DNA from: Campylobacterota bacterium
Lineage (GTDB): Bacteria > Campylobacterota > Campylobacteria > Campylobacterales > Arcobacteraceae
Length of the DNA: 47,745 bases
Assembly (NCBI GenBank): GCA_003643835.1
Contig: QMKX01000012.1
Span: forward strand, 1-47,745
Direction of reading: 5' to 3'
The first letter of the stretch is position 1; each line of letters begins with the position of its first letter. Made by a program: the position numbers and the translations under genes. The notes under the pieces were generated by a model. It searched no databases and was not told where the DNA came from. It saw nothing but the letters and a program-made list of their open reading frames with translations. Below, in pieces: positions 37,376 to 44,670 of the stretch.

Positions 37376-38882
37376 TATATTTGATACTATAGTTGTAGGT
37401 AGTGGCATAGCTGGTTTAACCGCAAGCATAAAAGCCTCATCGTATGGTAAAAAAGTGGCTATAATATCTAAAAATAAAACAACTTCAAGCCAAAGCACAC
37501 AAGCTCAAGGCGGTATAAATGCTACTACAAATAAAAATGACACAGATATATTTATCAAAGATACTATAAAATCATCTCACGATATATACGACAAAAAAGC
37601 CATAAGCTATATGTGCGAAAATAGCGACCGTGCTATAAGGTGGCTCGATGATATAGGAGTGCCATTTAGCAAATTGGATGACGGTGGGTTTGCTACGAGA
37701 AAACTGGGTGGCTCACAAAGTAGCAGGACATATTATAGCAGCGACTACACAGGCTTGAAGATAGTTCAAACACTTTTTGATCAAGCTATCAAAATGGGTG
37801 TTGAGTTTTTTGAGTTTTATTTTTTGCTTGATATTATTATAGAAAACAACACAGCAAAAGGTGTCGTGCTGCTTGATATCAAAACTTCACAAGTTATTCA
37901 ATTGTATGCTACCAATATTGTGCTATCTACTGGCGGATATGCTGGTATATATGCAAAAAATACAACAAATAGTGTTGATACTACTGGTGATGGTGTGGCA
38001 GTTGCTTTGAAAAATAACTTAAAACTTTCAAATATGGAGCTTGTTCAGTTTCATCCTACATCTATGAGTAGCTCACACATACTTATAAGCGAAAGTGCTA
38101 GAGCACAAGGTGGGCATTTGGTAAATAGTGCTGGCAAAAGATTTGTAGATGAACTAAAACCACGAGATGAAGTATCAAAAGCTATATACGAACAGATACA
38201 AACAGGACAAAAAGTGTATTTAGATATGCGACATATAGAATCAAAGACTATACAAGAGACTATGCCACAAGAGAGGGAATTGGCTTTGAGATTTGCTGGT
38301 GTTAAATTGGAAAGCCAACTACTACAAATAGAACCATCAGCACACTATAGTATGGGTGGAGTTTCAGTCGATACACAAGGCAAAACTGCTATCAAAAATC
38401 TATATGCTATAGGTGAGTGTAGCGATACAAATATACACGGGGCAAATAGATTAGGTGGTAATTCTTTGCTGGAGTGTGTTGTATTTGGCAAAACTGTAGG
38501 CAAACTTTGTGCTACAAATCAAGACAAAGTATTGTCAATAAAAAACGATAAATTGCAACACAATAAAATAAAAATAGATAAAATATTTGAAAAGAAACCA
38601 ACTACAAACTTCTATGATATCAAAGACAAATTAAGCGAAATTCTAAACCAAAACATAGGCATAGTGCGAGACGAGCAAGGAGTTTTGAAAGCTATAAAAA
38701 ACATAAACAAACTTCAAAAAGATTATGACAACACATCTATCGAAGACAAGCACAGAGGATTTAACAACACGATAGTTCAGTTCTTACAGCTTGGCAACTC
38801 GCTATTGATAGCGCACAAGCTTGCAGTATCGGCACTAAATCGTAAAGACACCGCAGGCTCACACATAAGAAGCGACAAGTGA
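37368..38882 (+). CDS. Fumarate reductase/succinate dehydrogenase-like flavoprotein
   Basis: This 504-residue protein has the FAD-binding GSGIAGLTASIKA at the N-terminus. Substrate-site segments are ESARAQGGHLVN and DELKPRDEVSKAI, and HYSMGGVSVD and GGNSLLECVVFG lie in the C-terminal part. At the place where FrdA/SdhA carry the FAD-linked histidine (before the AEGG-type motif) there is Gln, Q42, so FAD is probably not covalently bound. L-aspartate oxidase (NadB) is the alternative, but the iron-sulfur subunit encoded next, overlapping by 4 bp, favours a fumarate reductase-like enzyme. It may reduce fumarate or oxidise succinate with an unknown partner. Confidence 0.8.
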   Translation: MSNIFDTIVVGSGIAGLTASIKASSYGKKVAIISKNKTTSSQSTQAQGGINATTNKNDTDIFIKDTIKSSHDIYDKKAISYMCENSDRAIRWLDDIGVPFSKLDDGGFATRKLGGSQSSRTYYSSDYTGLKIVQTLFDQAIKMGVEFFEFYFLLDIIIENNTAKGVVLLDIKTSQVIQLYATNIVLSTGGYAGIYAKNTTNSVDTTGDGVAVALKNNLKLSNMELVQFHPTSMSSSHILISESARAQGGHLVNSAGKRFVDELKPRDEVSKAIYEQIQTGQKVYLDMRHIESKTIQETMPQERELALRFAGVKLESQLLQIEPSAHYSMGGVSVDTQGKTAIKNLYAIGECSDTNIHGANRLGGNSLLECVVFGKTVGKLCATNQDKVLSIKNDKLQHNKIKIDKIFEKKPTTNFYDIKDKLSEILNQNIGIVRDEQGVLKAIKNINKLQKDYDNTSIEDKHRGFNNTIVQFLQLGNSLLIAHKLAVSALNRKDTAGSHIRSDK

Positions 38883-39538
38883 ATATCGAAGTAATAGAAA
38901 AAAAATACAACATCATAGCCAAACCAACCACCGTCTTGGGTGCTTTGAAATATATCAAACAAAACATAAACCAAAGCTTGACATACAATAGCGCATGCAA
39001 AAGTGGAGTTTGTGGATGTTGTGCTGTTGTTGTAAATGGTATTGAAAAGTTAGCTTGCAACACAACCATAAAAGATGGCGACAAAATAGAGCCGTTGGCA
39101 AACAAAAGAATATATAGAGATTTGGTAGTCCAACCTACACAAAAAAATATACTAAAAAAAATCAAAAGTTATCTTATAAAAAAAAGCGATGAAACTATCA
39201 CCACGCAAGATGAAAAAACAATAGATATCTTAAGCAACTGTATATTGTGTAGTAGTTGTCAAAGTAGTTGCCCTGTATATACTATAAACCCTAACTTTAT
39301 TGCACCTTTTGTATATGTGAGAGCTTTGAGATATATAAATGACAAAAAAGAGATAGAAAAAAATTCACGGCTTGAAGCTATACAAAACGATGGCATATAC
39401 GACTGCACTTTGTGTGGCAACTGCGATATGGTTTGCCCTGAAGATATACCCATAAAGGATAGCATCAATAGTTTGCGAAACAAAAGTGTACAAGCTGGAC
39501 ATATGCCACCTATGCCAGACAATTTTATGACTTTTTAG
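38879..39538 (+). CDS. Fumarate reductase/succinate dehydrogenase-like iron-sulfur protein
   Basis: This 219-residue electron-transfer subunit starts with GTG. A plant-type [2Fe-2S] site is formed by C40, C45, C48 and C60 (CKSGVCGCC). C121-x2-C124-x2-C127-x3-C131-P is a [4Fe-4S] site. A third set, C176-x2-C179-x2-C182-x3-C186-P, has a cysteine where FrdB/SdhB normally have none, so it could hold a second [4Fe-4S] instead of [3Fe-4S]. No cytochrome b or CCG-domain anchor gene follows; the next gene is on the other strand. Confidence 0.82.
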   Translation: MNIEVIEKKYNIIAKPTTVLGALKYIKQNINQSLTYNSACKSGVCGCCAVVVNGIEKLACNTTIKDGDKIEPLANKRIYRDLVVQPTQKNILKKIKSYLIKKSDETITTQDEKTIDILSNCILCSSCQSSCPVYTINPNFIAPFVYVRALRYINDKKEIEKNSRLEAIQNDGIYDCTLCGNCDMVCPEDIPIKDSINSLRNKSVQAGHMPPMPDNFMTF

Positions 39539-39544
39539 TAAATA

Positions 39545-40324
39545 TTACTTATGTGATAAACTGTTTTTTATATCGCTACTTTTGCTAAACTCTATGAGTT
39601 GTGATACGGTTTTGATATTTTGTGGCAAAAACTTTAAACAAATTTCAAATATATCTTTGGCACTTGAAGCATCGCTACAAGCTCTGTGGTGGTCGGATAT
39701 ATTGATACCTAAAAAATCTTTAAGATGCCTTAAACCATATTTTTCAGTGTTTATAATCCGTTTTGACAGGTCTATGGTGCAAAGTGTTGTATTTGCTATC
39801 GTTTGCAAACCCTCTTTTGCTAAACTATGGTTTATAAACTTATAGTCAAACTTCACATCGTGTGCTACAAACACAGCATCACCCAAAAACTCTACAAACT
39901 GTTTTAATACTTGTGATAGTGGTGGTGCTGTATATAACATATCTGTATCTATGCCTGTGATACGATGGATATGTGTAGACACACTACTACAATACACCAA
40001 ACTTTCAAAATGATCTATTGTCTTGCTATTTTTGTATTTAATAACACCTATTTCTATGATTTGCCCACCGTTTTTGATACTGTCGCTACACTCTATATCT
40101 ACTATACAAAATTGTTGGTCTGCTATGTCGGTGATAGTTGGTCTATAATAGACCATATCATCTAAAATATCAAGAGCAAATCCACTATCTATAAGAAGTT
40201 CCAACTCAAGCGAAGTATCGCAAAATGTAGTCTCACTTTTGCATAAAAATTCCAAAAACCTATCCATAGGCATGGGGGTGGTGGTGAGGAGTTTTTGAAG
40301 TTTATCTTGATATTGCACGAGCAT
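39545..40324 (-). CDS. DEDDh 3'-5' exonuclease (DnaQ-like)
   Basis: This 259-residue protein has an N-terminal region of about 70 residues (DRFLEFLCKSETTFCDTSLE) and then an exonuclease domain. Exo I is VDIECSD, Exo II HDVKFDYKFI and Exo III HHRACSDA, with all acidic residues present. It may be a DNA polymerase III epsilon-type proofreader or a general nuclease. ATG at 40324 is used; a GTG two codons earlier is possible. Its start lies inside the end of trpF (23 bp overlap), so the two are coupled. Confidence 0.83.
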   Translation of the reverse strand: MLVQYQDKLQKLLTTTPMPMDRFLEFLCKSETTFCDTSLELELLIDSGFALDILDDMVYYRPTITDIADQQFCIVDIECSDSIKNGGQIIEIGVIKYKNSKTIDHFESLVYCSSVSTHIHRITGIDTDMLYTAPPLSQVLKQFVEFLGDAVFVAHDVKFDYKFINHSLAKEGLQTIANTTLCTIDLSKRIINTEKYGLRHLKDFLGINISDHHRACSDASSAKDIFEICLKFLPQNIKTVSQLIEFSKSSDIKNSLSHK

Positions 40325-40898
40325 TGTCACAAAAATGTTTTAGTTTTTGAGGGTCTTTCCGTCCTATAATTTGTTCTACACCACTACTGACATCTACACC
40401 ACAAAAACTATAATTTTTAAGTTGATATAAGTTGTCGGCAGTTAGCCCACCTGCCAAAATAATTTTAGAGTTGTCTTGATTTTCAAACCACTTAAGTTTG
40501 AGTCGTTTGCCTTGACCGCCATATTCATCCACAAAACTATCTACTATATAAAATTTATCTTTGTCTATCTCTATATCAACAGGAGATTTAGCTCTTATAA
40601 CCTCTATATATTTGACTTTAAGACTATTTTTAAACCTATCATCACAACTAAAATGAAGCTGTGCTATATCTATACCAGATATTTTTGTGATATCGTTTAT
40701 CTCTTGTGGTGAATGATTGACAAAAAGACCAAAACTTTTCACAAATGGCGGAAGCTGTGCTATAATAGCTCGCACTTCTGTAGGAATTATATATCTAGGA
40801 CTTTTGTCATAAAACACAAACCCCAAGGCATCTGCCCCACAACTTATACTATCTATAGCATCTTTATAATTTGTGATACCACAAATTTTTATAAACAT
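40302..40898 (-). CDS. trpF: Phosphoribosylanthranilate isomerase
   Basis: It catalyses the third step of tryptophan synthesis from anthranilate. The 198-residue TIM barrel has KICGITNYKDA with the catalytic cysteine at the start. ALGFVFYDKSPRYI lies in an early strand, and LAGGLTADN and GVDVSSGVE form the phosphate-binding end. It lies 3 bp after deaD and is not with other trp genes in this window. Confidence 0.93.
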   Translation of the reverse strand: MFIKICGITNYKDAIDSISCGADALGFVFYDKSPRYIIPTEVRAIIAQLPPFVKSFGLFVNHSPQEINDITKISGIDIAQLHFSCDDRFKNSLKVKYIEVIRAKSPVDIEIDKDKFYIVDSFVDEYGGQGKRLKLKWFENQDNSKIILAGGLTADNLYQLKNYSFCGVDVSSGVEQIIGRKDPQKLKHFCDNARAISR

Positions 40899-40901
40899 AT
40901 A

Positions 40902-42632
40902 TTATCTTTGTCTGTTGTTTCTGCTTCTTCTATTTCTACCGCCGCCACTATCGTGTCGTCCTCGCCTACTGCCACTTTTTTCATCTTTGGAACGTCTTTT
41001 TGATCTTGCTTTTGCTTTCATCTCGCTTTCATTTGGTTCTTGCAGTCCAAGTTTTCTTCCATTTATTCGGATACTTGAGAGTTCTGCTACTCTACTATCT
41101 ACTAAATCATCTGGTAAATCAACCGTACTAAATATGTCGTATATCTCAATTTTAGATATTTCGTCTCCGTCAAGTTTACCTTCATTTACCAAGGCTCCTA
41201 CTATGTTGCCAGTTTTTACGCCATCTTTTGACCCAACTGATAAACGGTATCGTTTGAAACCATCTTTGATAGTAGCAAGTATATCGCCGCTGTTGTTGTA
41301 GTCTACTTTTTGTTCTTTGACATCTTTAAGCTCTAGTGGATCGCCACCTCGAGCTATCTTTGCTAGTGCCCCTGCTATCTCGATAGCTGGTATATTAAAC
41401 TCGTCTTGGTAGCTTTGCACTATGTCGTTGTAGCTTTCTAAAGCATTTTGATTTAAAGTGTCTGTTATTTGTTGCTTAAATCTCACTACTCTACTATCGT
41501 TGATATCTTTGACAGATGGCAAGCTCATTCGTTCTATCGGCTTTTTGGTAGCCTTTTCGATAGATCGAAGCAAGTTTCTCTCACGAGGAGCAACAAAGAG
41601 TATAGCCTCGCCAGTTTTTCCTGCTCGTCCTGTCCTGCCAATTCTATGTATATAACTCTCAGTATCATAGGGTATGTCGTAGTTTATGACATGAGTAATC
41701 CTCTCTATATCTAACCCGCGTGCAACTATATCGGTGCCTATAAGTATATCTATCTTGCCTTTTTTGAGTTGATTTACCATCTTTTCTCTTTGGGCTTGGT
41801 TCATATCGCCATTTAAAGCTGATGCAGCCAAACCTCTAGCGCTTAAATTTTCAGCTAACTGTGTCGTCATAGATTTAGTTCGCACAAATATGAGAACTCC
41901 ATCGTATTGTTCTGCTTCGAGTATTCTCGTCAAGGCATCTATCTTGTGTAGTCCGCTCACCATCCAAAACCGCTGGTTTATGGTATCGGCTGTGGCTGTT
42001 TTCATCTTGATGATGATATGCTGTGGGTCTTTTAGGTATCTTTGGCTTATTTTTTTGATAGCGGTTGGCATAGTGGCACTAAACAAAGCTATTTGTCTAT
42101 CGTCTGGAGTGTGTTTGAGTATCCACTCTACATCGTCAATAAAACCCATATTTAACATCTCGTCAGCTTCGTCTAAAACCATGGTGCTAATCTCATCTAT
42201 AACCAATGTGCCCTTTTTGATATGATCCATTACTCGCCCTGGAGTTCCTACGATGACTTGTGGATTTCTTTTTAGGCCTCGTAGCTGGATACCATAATCT
42301 TGTCCGCCGTATATTGGCAATATGTGGAAGTTTTTCAAAAATTTTGCATATCCTTGAAAAGCCTGTGCTACTTGTATAGCAAGCTCTCTGGTTGGGGCGA
42401 GCACCAACACTTGTGGTTTTTTCTTTTTGGTATTGAGTGTAGAGAGTATAGGCAAAGCAAATGCTGCCGTCTTGCCAGTGCCTGTCTGTGCTTGTCCTAA
42501 TACATCGCCACCTTTTAGCATATATGGTATCATCTGCTCTTGTATTGGCGATGGACTGTCGTAGCCAGCTGTTTGAACTGCCTTTAAGACATTTTCATCT
42601 AACTGCAGGTCTTCAAATTTTGTATCTGTCAA
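40902..42632 (-). CDS. deaD: DEAD-box RNA helicase, DeaD/CsdA type
   Basis: This 576-residue ATP-dependent RNA helicase acts in ribosome assembly and cold adaptation in relatives. The Q motif (YDSPSPIQEQMI), Walker A (AQTGTGKT), DEAD box (VLDEADEM), SAT, and helicase C-terminal motifs (GTDIVARGLDI, YIHRIGRTGRAGKTG) are all present. A DbpA-type RNA-binding domain spans about 465-540, and an Arg/Gly/Ser-rich tail ends the protein. The start is TTG at 42632 with AAAAGGA upstream. Confidence 0.95.
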   Translation of the reverse strand: MTDTKFEDLQLDENVLKAVQTAGYDSPSPIQEQMIPYMLKGGDVLGQAQTGTGKTAAFALPILSTLNTKKKKPQVLVLAPTRELAIQVAQAFQGYAKFLKNFHILPIYGGQDYGIQLRGLKRNPQVIVGTPGRVMDHIKKGTLVIDEISTMVLDEADEMLNMGFIDDVEWILKHTPDDRQIALFSATMPTAIKKISQRYLKDPQHIIIKMKTATADTINQRFWMVSGLHKIDALTRILEAEQYDGVLIFVRTKSMTTQLAENLSARGLAASALNGDMNQAQREKMVNQLKKGKIDILIGTDIVARGLDIERITHVINYDIPYDTESYIHRIGRTGRAGKTGEAILFVAPRERNLLRSIEKATKKPIERMSLPSVKDINDSRVVRFKQQITDTLNQNALESYNDIVQSYQDEFNIPAIEIAGALAKIARGGDPLELKDVKEQKVDYNNSGDILATIKDGFKRYRLSVGSKDGVKTGNIVGALVNEGKLDGDEISKIEIYDIFSTVDLPDDLVDSRVAELSSIRINGRKLGLQEPNESEMKAKARSKRRSKDEKSGSRRGRHDSGGGRNRRSRNNRQR

Positions 42633-42651
42633 TTTTTATCCTTTTATGTGC

Positions 42652-42657
42652 ATTGTA
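42652..42657 (-). promoter_or_regulatory. Probable -10 box for deaD-trpF
   Basis: The minus strand reads TACAAT in TTTTTTAGATACAATGC, 19 bases upstream of the TTG start of deaD. It is one base off the TATAAT consensus, with T-rich DNA before it. Confidence 0.5.
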
Positions 42658-42689
42658 TCTAAAAAAGATAAAATAAAGCACATTGGCAC

Positions 42690-42711
42690 TTTTAAAATAT
42701 GTGACAATATA
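42690..42711 (+). repeat. Left copy of an inverted sequence pair flanking the vanW remnant
   Basis: The plus strand reads TTTTAAAA then TATGTGACAATATA. Its inverted counterpart is at 43643-43663. The last 12 bases (TGTGACAATATA) are exact between the two, and the rest differs by one gap and one mismatch. The motif also contains a TATAAT overlapping its inner end. Confidence 0.5.
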
Positions 42712-42717
42712 ATATTA

Positions 42718-43546
42718 CTACTTCAAAAGTGGATTATACATCATAATGGCATTGTTTTGAAATAGAAACTTTTCTGTAGTTCGTCCGTATTTATCTTTTG
42801 TGATTTTATATATCTCATTGTGTCTTGTATATGCACCCCAAAATTGCTGTTTGATACTATGATTTCTCTCTTGTATCTCATAAATTTCTCCAAGCTGTTT
42901 AGAGCAAAAAAGTTCACCGTGAAGATACTTTTCATCTAACCACAACTTCAATACAAAACTATCTTTAGTGTTGTTTTTTACTTGAAAATCAATATAGTTG
43001 TATGATAGTGTATGCACCAAATGGAACATCTCTATTTGTATCTGGAAATACATCAAAACTATGTCTAAATCTTTGGATGATAGATAGAGGACTGTGAGCA
43101 AATATCCAAAATAACAAATTGCCAAGCTGACAAAGTCCACCACCTATATCTTTTTCTATTTTGCCTTGATTTAAAGAGAGTCCATCAATATAACCTTTCT
43201 TTTTCGTAGGGCGACCTACAAGTTTCCAAAAAGAAAATATCTCATCTTGTTTTACAACTATATTATTTATATGATTTATAGCAAGTTGTAGATTTGTTCT
43301 TTTGTTTTCTTGTAGATACATATCTATATCTTTTAACTTTCTCTTTATCACTGATTTGTGTTTTTTGATACTAAAACCATCGAAAGTTTTGTCGCTTTGT
43401 TTTGCCCAAGATATATCACTATATAGCCAATATAGCTTTCTTTTGAGTATAAAATACTCCTTGCCAAGTTGTTGTCTCAATATAGACCTATTTGTTGGTT
43501 TTTTAATATTTTGCTCTTTTTTGATTTGATTGTATCCTAATAAACT
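42718..43546 (-). pseudogene. VanW-family protein, frameshifted
   Basis: The first part, up to about 43012 on the minus strand, reads LRQQLGKEYFILKRKLYWLY, then VVKQDEIFSFWKLVGRPTKK and GGGLCQLGNLLFWIFAHSPL: a typical VanW domain. In the middle of the conserved VPFG...YNYIDF segment the frame changes. The rest (TLSYNYIDFQVKNNTKDSF to the end) is in another frame. Removing one T near 43012 would join them. No ATG or GTG precedes the conserved N-terminus; only a TTG at 43480 is available, and the frame is open to 43546. The function of VanW proteins is unknown. I take this as a decayed gene unless the base is an assembly error. Confidence 0.78.
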
Positions 43547-43642
43547 TCAAACACGGCATCTATGTGCAGCCATACAAATAAGCTACTAAATTTGACAAGG
43601 CTAAAAATATCACTAAAACTACCATCGTAAAAGTATCAAAAC

Positions 43643-43663
43643 TATATTGTCACACATTTAAAA
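43643..43663 (-). repeat. Right copy of the inverted sequence pair flanking the vanW remnant
   Basis: The minus strand reads TTTTAAATGTGTGACAATATA, matching the left copy at 42690-42711 with one gap and one mismatch. It overlaps the probable promoter region of the vanW-like gene (TATAGT follows). No target-site duplication is seen outside the two copies. Confidence 0.5.
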
Positions 43664-43672
43664 ATATTTTGA

Positions 43673-43678
43673 TATAAT
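43673..43678 (+). promoter_or_regulatory. -10 box for the HARE-ovoA-lyase unit
   Basis: TATAAT in TATTTTGATATAATCAC lies 17 bases before the apparent first codon at 43696, with AAGGA at 43685-43689. The transcript leader would be only about 10 bases. The gap 43547-43695 otherwise holds only the right repeat copy. Confidence 0.6.
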
Positions 43679-43695
43679 CACAAAAAGGATAAAAG

Positions 43696-44670
43696 ATAAC
43701 TATAAAAGAAGCGATACTCAAAAGTCTTGATGATATGAAAAGATTATCAACAGCCGATGAAATATATCAAAATATTTTAGAGAAAGGTTATAGTAAATTT
43801 AACAAAGGTAAAACACCTAAAAATTCAGTAGTCGCATTGTTGTTTTATTTTATACGAGACAACGATGAAAGAGTCAAAAGAGTCAAAGCCGATGGCAACT
43901 ATTATCTGTATTATCTTACTAAACATGAACAAGAAATTAATATGACAGAAACACAAACCAAACAAACACCAAAAACAAAAGAGACAAAACAAACATATCA
44001 TGAGCGAGACCTACATAAACTTTTGAGTAGTTGGCTAAAAAACAAAAATATTTACAGCAAGACAATCTTGCATGAAATATCAAAAAATAGCAAAGATGAG
44101 CATCAAAAATGGATACACCCAGATATGGTAGGAGTGGAATTTTTGAAACTCAAGACAGACACGACCAAGTCTTTCATGAAAAATCTAAATATATTAGACA
44201 CTATCAAACTATATTCATATGAGCTAAAAAAGGAGATAAGAAACGACCACGAGCTAAAAAAGTGCTACTTCCAAGCAGTATCAAATTCAAGCTGGGCAAA
44301 CTATGGTTATCTTGTAGTATTTGAGATAGACGACAACCTAAAAGATGAGATAAACAGACTTCATCAGTCGTTTGGCATAGGAGTTATAGAGCTAAAAGCA
44401 AATCCATACCAAAGCAAGATATTGCATATAGCTAAATACAAAGAACTTGACTACAAAACTATAGACAAACTATGTTTTGTAAATAAGCACTTTAAAGAGT
44501 TTATAGGTTATGGTCACAATATGCTAACTATAGAGGAAATAAATTTTAAACATATTGAAAATAGTTTTGATAAATTTTGCGATAAGTATTTTATAAATGA
44601 CAATGAAATAAATGAGCATAATGATAAATACAACATACCATACAACAAGGACAAAAGTGAAACCATATAG
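43696..44670 (+). CDS. HARE-HTH protein with PD-(D/E)XK-like C-terminus; ATA at the start position
   Basis: The N-terminal domain reads TIKEAILKSLDDM at 43699-43737, then LSTADEIYQNILEKG and GKTPKNSVVALLFYFI, a good match to the HARE winged-helix domain. The codon expected to be ATG, seven bases after AAGGA, is ATA (43696-43698), and a stop lies just upstream. The first ordinary start is ATG 43735, which would lose the first helix. After a Thr/Lys-rich linker, WIHPDMVGVEF and LYSYELKKEI resemble the PD and ExK parts of a nuclease fold. The function is unknown; DNA binding is likely. The 3' end overlaps ovoA by 14 bp. Confidence 0.72.
   Translation: MTIKEAILKSLDDMKRLSTADEIYQNILEKGYSKFNKGKTPKNSVVALLFYFIRDNDERVKRVKADGNYYLYYLTKHEQEINMTETQTKQTPKTKETKQTYHERDLHKLLSSWLKNKNIYSKTILHEISKNSKDEHQKWIHPDMVGVEFLKLKTDTTKSFMKNLNILDTIKLYSYELKKEIRNDHELKKCYFQAVSNSSWANYGYLVVFEIDDNLKDEINRLHQSFGIGVIELKANPYQSKILHIAKYKELDYKTIDKLCFVNKHFKEFIGYGHNMLTIEEINFKHIENSFDKFCDKYFINDNEINEHNDKYNIPYNKDKSETI

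Noticed and set aside
37368-38882. L-aspartate oxidase (nadB) as the primary call
   Set aside because: The directly overlapping iron-sulfur subunit gene is expected for a fumarate reductase-like enzyme, not for NadB; left as the alternative.
42690-43663. Insertion sequence or complete transposon around vanW
   Set aside because: No transposase, no target-site duplication, and repeats of only about 21 bp with a gap and a mismatch.
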